A stretch of 33,997 nt of DNA from Chitinophagaceae bacterium. Its GTDB lineage: Bacteria; Bacteroidota; Bacteroidia; Chitinophagales; Chitinophagaceae. The notes beneath the pieces are model-generated. The model saw only the letters and a program-made list of their open reading frames with translations, did not search any database and was not told the origin of the DNA. This document shows positions 30,788-33,997 of the stretch, one piece after another. Position numbers and translations under genes: made by a program. Location of the stretch: contig CANGNA010000050.1 of the NCBI GenBank assembly GCA_947455215.1, forward strand, positions 1 through 33,997, given 5' to 3'. Numbering within the stretch: the first letter of the stretch is position 1; every line of letters begins with the position of its first letter.

Positions 30788-32749
30788 TTGGAAGAGAATC
30801 AAGTTCATTCGGAAACAGCCGGAACTACGCCTGAAAGCGTGGAGTCCGTACAAACAACTGCAGCCGCAGCCACTGAGGCTCCCGTTGCAGAAACACCAGC
30901 TGCTGAAGCTGTTCAAACACGCGCACCGCGTCATTATTACAAAGAAGTAGCCAATACTTCTCATGATGATTTTGACTGGAGCGTAGACAAGCGTAACGTG
31001 GCATCTTACAAAGAAGATGACCGCAAGAAGTACGATCAGGTTTATGATGGCACATTCAAAGCTATCTCTGAAAACGAACTGATGATGGGTACGATCGAAG
31101 GTATGACCAAGACCGACGCTATCATCAACATCGGATTCAAGTCTGACGGCCTGATCTCCCTGAACGAATTCCGCGACATGCCGAACGTACAGATCGGCGA
31201 CGTGGTTGAAGTGATGGTAGTAGAAAAAGAAGACCGTGGCGGTCACCTGCACCTGAGCCGTAAGATGGCCCGCGCAGCCCGTTCATGGCAGCAGATCGTT
31301 GACTTCTACAAGACCGGCGAAGTTGTTACAGGTACTATTACCTCTAAGACTAAGGGTGGTTTGATCGTAGACGTTCACGGCCTGGAAACATTCTTGCCTG
31401 GTTCACAGATCGACGTTAAACCGGTTACAGATTACGACCAGTACGTTGGTAAGACAATGGACTTCAAGGTTGTTAAGATCAACGAAACTATCCGCAACGC
31501 GGTGGTATCTCATAAAGCACTCATCGAGAGCGATATCGAGCAGCAGCGTAGCGTTATCATCGGCCAGCTGGAAAAAGGTCAGGTACTGGAAGGTACAGTT
31601 AAGAATGTTACCGATTTCGGTGCGTTCATTGACCTTGGCGGCGTAGATGGTCTCCTTTATATTACAGACATCAGCTGGGGCCGCGTAACGCACCCAAGCG
31701 AAGTGCTGCATAACGGCCAGAAACTGAACGTGGTTGTTCTCGACTTTGATGACGAGAAGAAGCGCATCAGCCTGGGTCTGAAACAGCTGACCCCACATCC
31801 ATGGGATAACCTGCCAGAAGCAATTGTGGAAGGTGCTAAGGTGAAGGGTAAAGTTGTAAATATCGAAGATTACGGTGCATTCCTGGAAATTCTGCCTGGC
31901 GTAGAAGGTCTGGTACACGTATCTGAGATCACATGGTCTTCACAGCCTATCAACGCGAAGGAATTCTTCAAGTTGGGCGAAGAGCATGAAGCAGTAGTAG
32001 TAACCCTGGATAAGGACGAGCGCAAGATGAGCCTGTCTATCAAGCAGCTGTCTGCTGATCCGTGGGAAACTATCGAGAACAAGTTCCCTATCGACAGCCG
32101 TCACCACGGTGTTGTTAAGAACATCACTCCTTACGGTGTGTTTGTTGAGCTGGAAACTGGTATCGGCGGTATGATCCACATCAGCGACCTGAGCTGGATC
32201 AAGCGTTACAATCACCCAAGTGAGTTCGTTAAGACCGGCGAAGGTATCGATGTTATCATCCTGGGCATAGACAAGGAGAACCGCAAGCTGTCTCTGGGTC
32301 ATAAGCAACTGGAAGAAGATCCTTGGAACACTTTCGAAACAGTATTCCCAATTGGTTCTATCCACGAAGGAAGCGTAACCCGTAAGGATGAAAAGGGTGC
32401 TACAGTACAGCTGCAGTACGGCCTTGAAGCTTACGCGCCTGCACGTCACCTGCGCAAGGAAGATGGTAATAACGTAGAAGTTGAAGAAACACTTCCGTTC
32501 ATGATCATCGAATTCGATCGCAACGACAAGCGCATACTGGTATCTCATTCAAAAGTTTGGGAACAATCTAAGAATGAAGAGAAGGAAGCAGTGAAGAAGG
32601 AAGCTGCCAGCGAAAACGAAAAGACCAAGAAAGCTGTTAAGAACATCCAGAGCAAGGTTGAAAAACCAACACTTGGCGACCTGGGTGCACTTGCATCTAT
32701 CAAGGACAAGCTGAAGAAAGCTGAAGACGACGCAAGCAGCGCTGAATAA
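30788..32749 (+). CDS. rpsA: 30S ribosomal protein S1
   Basis: S1 binds mRNA and helps its loading on the 30S subunit. The 653-aa protein holds six S1 (OB-fold) domains in a row: about 95-165, 185-255, 265-340, 355-430, 440-515 and 525-600. Domains 3-5 have the canonical form (GTVKNVTDFGAFIDLGGVDG; KVVNIEDYGAFLEI; VVKNITPYGVFVEL). The acidic/alanine N-terminal extension and the Lys/Glu C-terminal tail are typical of Bacteroidota. The start is a TTG (30788-30790) placed 7 nt after AGAGGGA, one of the few strong Shine-Dalgarno-like sequences in the window; no in-frame ATG precedes it after the promoter. Codon use is strongly biased, consistent with high expression. Confidence 0.97.
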   Translation: MEENQVHSETAGTTPESVESVQTTAAAATEAPVAETPAAEAVQTRAPRHYYKEVANTSHDDFDWSVDKRNVASYKEDDRKKYDQVYDGTFKAISENELMMGTIEGMTKTDAIINIGFKSDGLISLNEFRDMPNVQIGDVVEVMVVEKEDRGGHLHLSRKMARAARSWQQIVDFYKTGEVVTGTITSKTKGGLIVDVHGLETFLPGSQIDVKPVTDYDQYVGKTMDFKVVKINETIRNAVVSHKALIESDIEQQRSVIIGQLEKGQVLEGTVKNVTDFGAFIDLGGVDGLLYITDISWGRVTHPSEVLHNGQKLNVVVLDFDDEKKRISLGLKQLTPHPWDNLPEAIVEGAKVKGKVVNIEDYGAFLEILPGVEGLVHVSEITWSSQPINAKEFFKLGEEHEAVVVTLDKDERKMSLSIKQLSADPWETIENKFPIDSRHHGVVKNITPYGVFVELETGIGGMIHISDLSWIKRYNHPSEFVKTGEGIDVIILGIDKENRKLSLGHKQLEEDPWNTFETVFPIGSIHEGSVTRKDEKGATVQLQYGLEAYAPARHLRKEDGNNVEVEETLPFMIIEFDRNDKRILVSHSKVWEQSKNEEKEAVKKEAASENEKTKKAVKNIQSKVEKPTLGDLGALASIKDKLKKAEDDASSAE

Positions 32750-32776
32750 GCCTGTAAGTGTTTGAACAATAACGTG

Positions 32777-32804
32777 CAAGAGCCATCCGCAAGGATGGCT
32801 CTTG
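32777..32804 (+). terminator. Intrinsic terminator after rpsA
   Basis: A perfect 12-bp stem (CAAGAGCCATCC, GCAA tetraloop, GGATGGCTCTTG) is followed by TTGTTTTAG, 28 bp past the rpsA stop codon. Confidence 0.9.
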
Positions 32805-32811
32805 TTGTTTT

Positions 32812-32960
32812 AGCCTCACCCCGGCCCTCTCCAAGGGAGAGGGAGACGTTATGCGACTTAGTGAAAACCCCGGCCCTCATCGGCTAAGCCGAGACACGGT
32901 AAAGGGAGGTGTTATGTGTCCAGCCTCGCCCCGGCCCTCCCTGGGAGAGGGAGACGTTAT
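32812..32960 (+). repeat. Three family-F repeats in a row
   Basis: GCCTCACCCCGGCCCTC with a TCC/GGGA arm (32812-32852, ending GAGACGTTATG), the full F scaffold with a TCGGCT-A-AGCCGA core (32865-32915, ending GGTAAAGGGAGGTGTTATG), then GCCTCGCCCCGGCCCTCC (32921-32960, ending GAGACGTTATG). Three versions of one element with different cores sit side by side between rpsA and the lipocalin gene. Confidence 0.75.
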
Positions 32961-33006
32961 GTGGCACTGTTCAGGGAGTGTTTATGTGCCATTGGCGTGT
33001 GTTGAT

Positions 33007-33528
33007 CTATGGGCATTGTTGCACGGTCTTCTGCAGTCTTGACAGATCGAAACCGTTTTGTTGGAGCCTGTTGGTGATGCTATTGTAAACGGCATCATCC
33101 ATTTTAGGTGTGCGGGATAATATCCACAGATAGTTCCGGCCTGGGTGGCTGACCACGGCATAGCTATAATCGTCGGCAAGATCGATGATCCAGTATTTGG
33201 CCCTGAAGGGAAAGAAGAACTGCACCTTTAGCTTAGCGTTACCGGTGTTTGGCTGCACAAAGGCTTTGCCTTTAATATAAGACTGCATGCCTTTGATGCT
33301 ATCGCGGTTGCAGCGATTCTCTACGATAATGAATCCTTTGTCTGACAGGGTATACTCTGCGGTAGTGCAGTGGCAGCCTTTCTGGAACCTTTGAGGGAAG
33401 GAGGCGATCTCGTACCACATGCCTGCGTAGCGTGCTACATCGACATGTTCTACCGTTTTGAGTTCGGGCTGTTGCGCAAGGCTGGTAAAGAAGCTGAGTA
33501 GTGACACTATGAACAAGATGTTTTTCAT
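33007..33528 (-). CDS. Lipocalin family protein (Blc-like)
   Basis: A 173-aa small beta-barrel carrier for lipids or other hydrophobic molecules, of the bacterial Blc/apolipoprotein-D type. It has a signal peptide (about 1-18, ending SLAQQ) without a lipobox Cys, so it is probably soluble in the periplasm rather than anchored. The lipocalin motif YAGMWYEIASFPQRFQKGC (34-52) contains the invariant G-x-W. WIIDLADDYSYAVVSHPGRNYLWILSR matches the second and third structurally conserved regions. I start at the ATG at 33528; an in-frame ATG at 33585 would add 19 residues before the signal peptide. It is convergent with rpsA. Confidence 0.92.
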   Translation of the reverse strand: MKNILFIVSLLSFFTSLAQQPELKTVEHVDVARYAGMWYEIASFPQRFQKGCHCTTAEYTLSDKGFIIVENRCNRDSIKGMQSYIKGKAFVQPNTGNAKLKVQFFFPFRAKYWIIDLADDYSYAVVSHPGRNYLWILSRTPKMDDAVYNSITNRLQQNGFDLSRLQKTVQQCP

Positions 33529-33631
33529 AGTGTAAGTTATGAAAGATGATATTGGGGATGCGCATTTAGCGGTAAATGCGGGCAAGAAACAAATAATGAG
33601 GAATTAGATTTTTAAAAAAAGTTGAAAAGAT

Positions 33632-33662
33632 TTTGTTGAAAAAGAAAATGCCATTATCTTCG
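33632..33662 (+). promoter_or_regulatory. Promoter of the tRNA cluster
   Basis: TTTG (33632-33635), a 19-bp spacer and TATCTTCG (33655-33662), one base off TAnnTTTG, followed by CACTCCC as at the rpsA promoter. It lies 40 bp upstream of the first tRNA gene. Confidence 0.65.
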
Positions 33663-33702
33663 CACTCCCTTAGCGAATAAGGGATGTTCTTTAACACAAA
33701 TT

Positions 33703-33777
33703 GGAAGCATAGCTCAGCTGGTTCAGAGCATCTGCCTTACAAGCAGAGGGTCCGCGGTTCGATCCCGTGTGCTTCCA
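33703..33777 (+). tRNA. tRNA-Val (anticodon TAC), copy 1
   Basis: 75-nt cloverleaf: acceptor GGAAGCA/TGCTTCC with discriminator A, D arm GCTC...GAGC, anticodon loop CTTACAA on stem TCTGC/GCAGA, T loop TTCGATC. No CCA is encoded (CAC follows). Confidence 0.95.
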
Positions 33778-33805
33778 CACCGAAGTAGTTCTTTAATATA
33801 AAATT

Positions 33806-33880
33806 GGAAGCATAGCTCAGCTGGTTCAGAGCATCTGCCTTACAAGCAGAGGGTCCGCGGTTCGAACCCGTGTGCTTCCA
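33806..33880 (+). tRNA. tRNA-Val (anticodon TAC), copy 2
   Basis: Identical to the preceding tRNA except for one base in the T loop (TTCGAAC instead of TTCGATC). It begins 28 nt after copy 1, and the spacer repeats the TTCTTTAA segment found before copy 1. No CCA is encoded. Confidence 0.95.
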
Positions 33881-33918
33881 CAAAGAGACCTTGACTTACC
33901 GATAGGTTTCTTTTAAAT

Positions 33919-33991
33919 GGTGCGGTAGCTCAGTCGGTAGAGCAAAGGACTGAAAATCCTTGTGTCGCCGGTTCGATCCCGGCTCACACCA
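33919..33991 (+). tRNA. tRNA-Phe (anticodon GAA)
   Basis: Anticodon loop CTGAAAA on stem AAGGA/TCCTT, D arm GCTC...GAGC, T arm GCCGG-TTCGATC-CCGGC, discriminator A at 33991, followed by CCA (33992-33994). The acceptor stem GGTGCGG/TCACACC has one C-A mismatch and one G-T pair. The window ends three bases after the CCA. Confidence 0.92.
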
Positions 33992-33997
33992 CCAGTA

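Overview
The window looks like chromosomal DNA of a gliding-type member of the Bacteroidota, probably Chitinophagales/Chitinophagaceae-like. The evidence is a 1515-residue adhesin-like protein with SprB repeats and a type B T9SS sorting domain, a Rho factor with a long Bacteroidota-style disordered insert, Bacteroidota promoters (TTTG, a spacer of about 19, then TAnnTTTG), a YbeY that lacks the third His of the usual motif, and many dispersed intergenic hairpin repeats. The genus cannot be fixed from sequence alone.

Layout. The window opens on the 5S rRNA at the end of an rRNA operon, followed by three near-identical copies of its terminator. From 729 to 8500 lies a defence block read on the minus strand: an HNH nuclease with its own promoter, then a type III restriction-modification operon (mod, res), and downstream of res three accessory ORFs of unknown function (219, 225 and 43 aa). 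Res and the 219-aa protein both end in ADPPDF, and the 43-aa protein carries GDPPGF near its end. The block is bracketed by about 190-bp direct repeats (383-595 and 9055-9245) made of the same hairpin modules in the same order. The central part of mod is much more AT-rich than its ends, as expected if the target-recognition segment was exchanged.

From 9273 to 11300 there is a divergent SDR oxidoreductase / MerR regulator pair with a candidate operator, then a fourfold tandem array of a 171-175 bp repeat. From 11448 to 21986 come the T9SS adhesin, a lipoprotein, a MORN-type protein, rho, an NAD-dependent epimerase-like enzyme and an exported charged protein. From 22258 to 24166 a nitroreductase and an Old Yellow Enzyme, both FMN families, are divergently transcribed; octamer arrays (4 diverged and 15 perfect units) flank the Old Yellow Enzyme gene. 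From 24647 to 29521 there are housekeeping genes (folB, an RluA-type pseudouridine synthase, ybeY), a FemAB/GNAT-like acyltransferase and a LolC/E-type permease, separated by repeats. The end holds a small membrane protein, rpsA with a strong promoter, a TTG start and a textbook terminator, a lipocalin, and a tRNA cluster (Val-TAC twice, Phe-GAA).

The two least explained things are (1) the type III operon with its tailed accessory proteins inside a repeat-bounded block, and (2) the intergenic repeats, which behave like constant scaffolds carrying interchangeable palindromic cores. Several genes also have a -7 box ending only 5-8 nt before the start codon, predicting leaderless or near-leaderless mRNAs.
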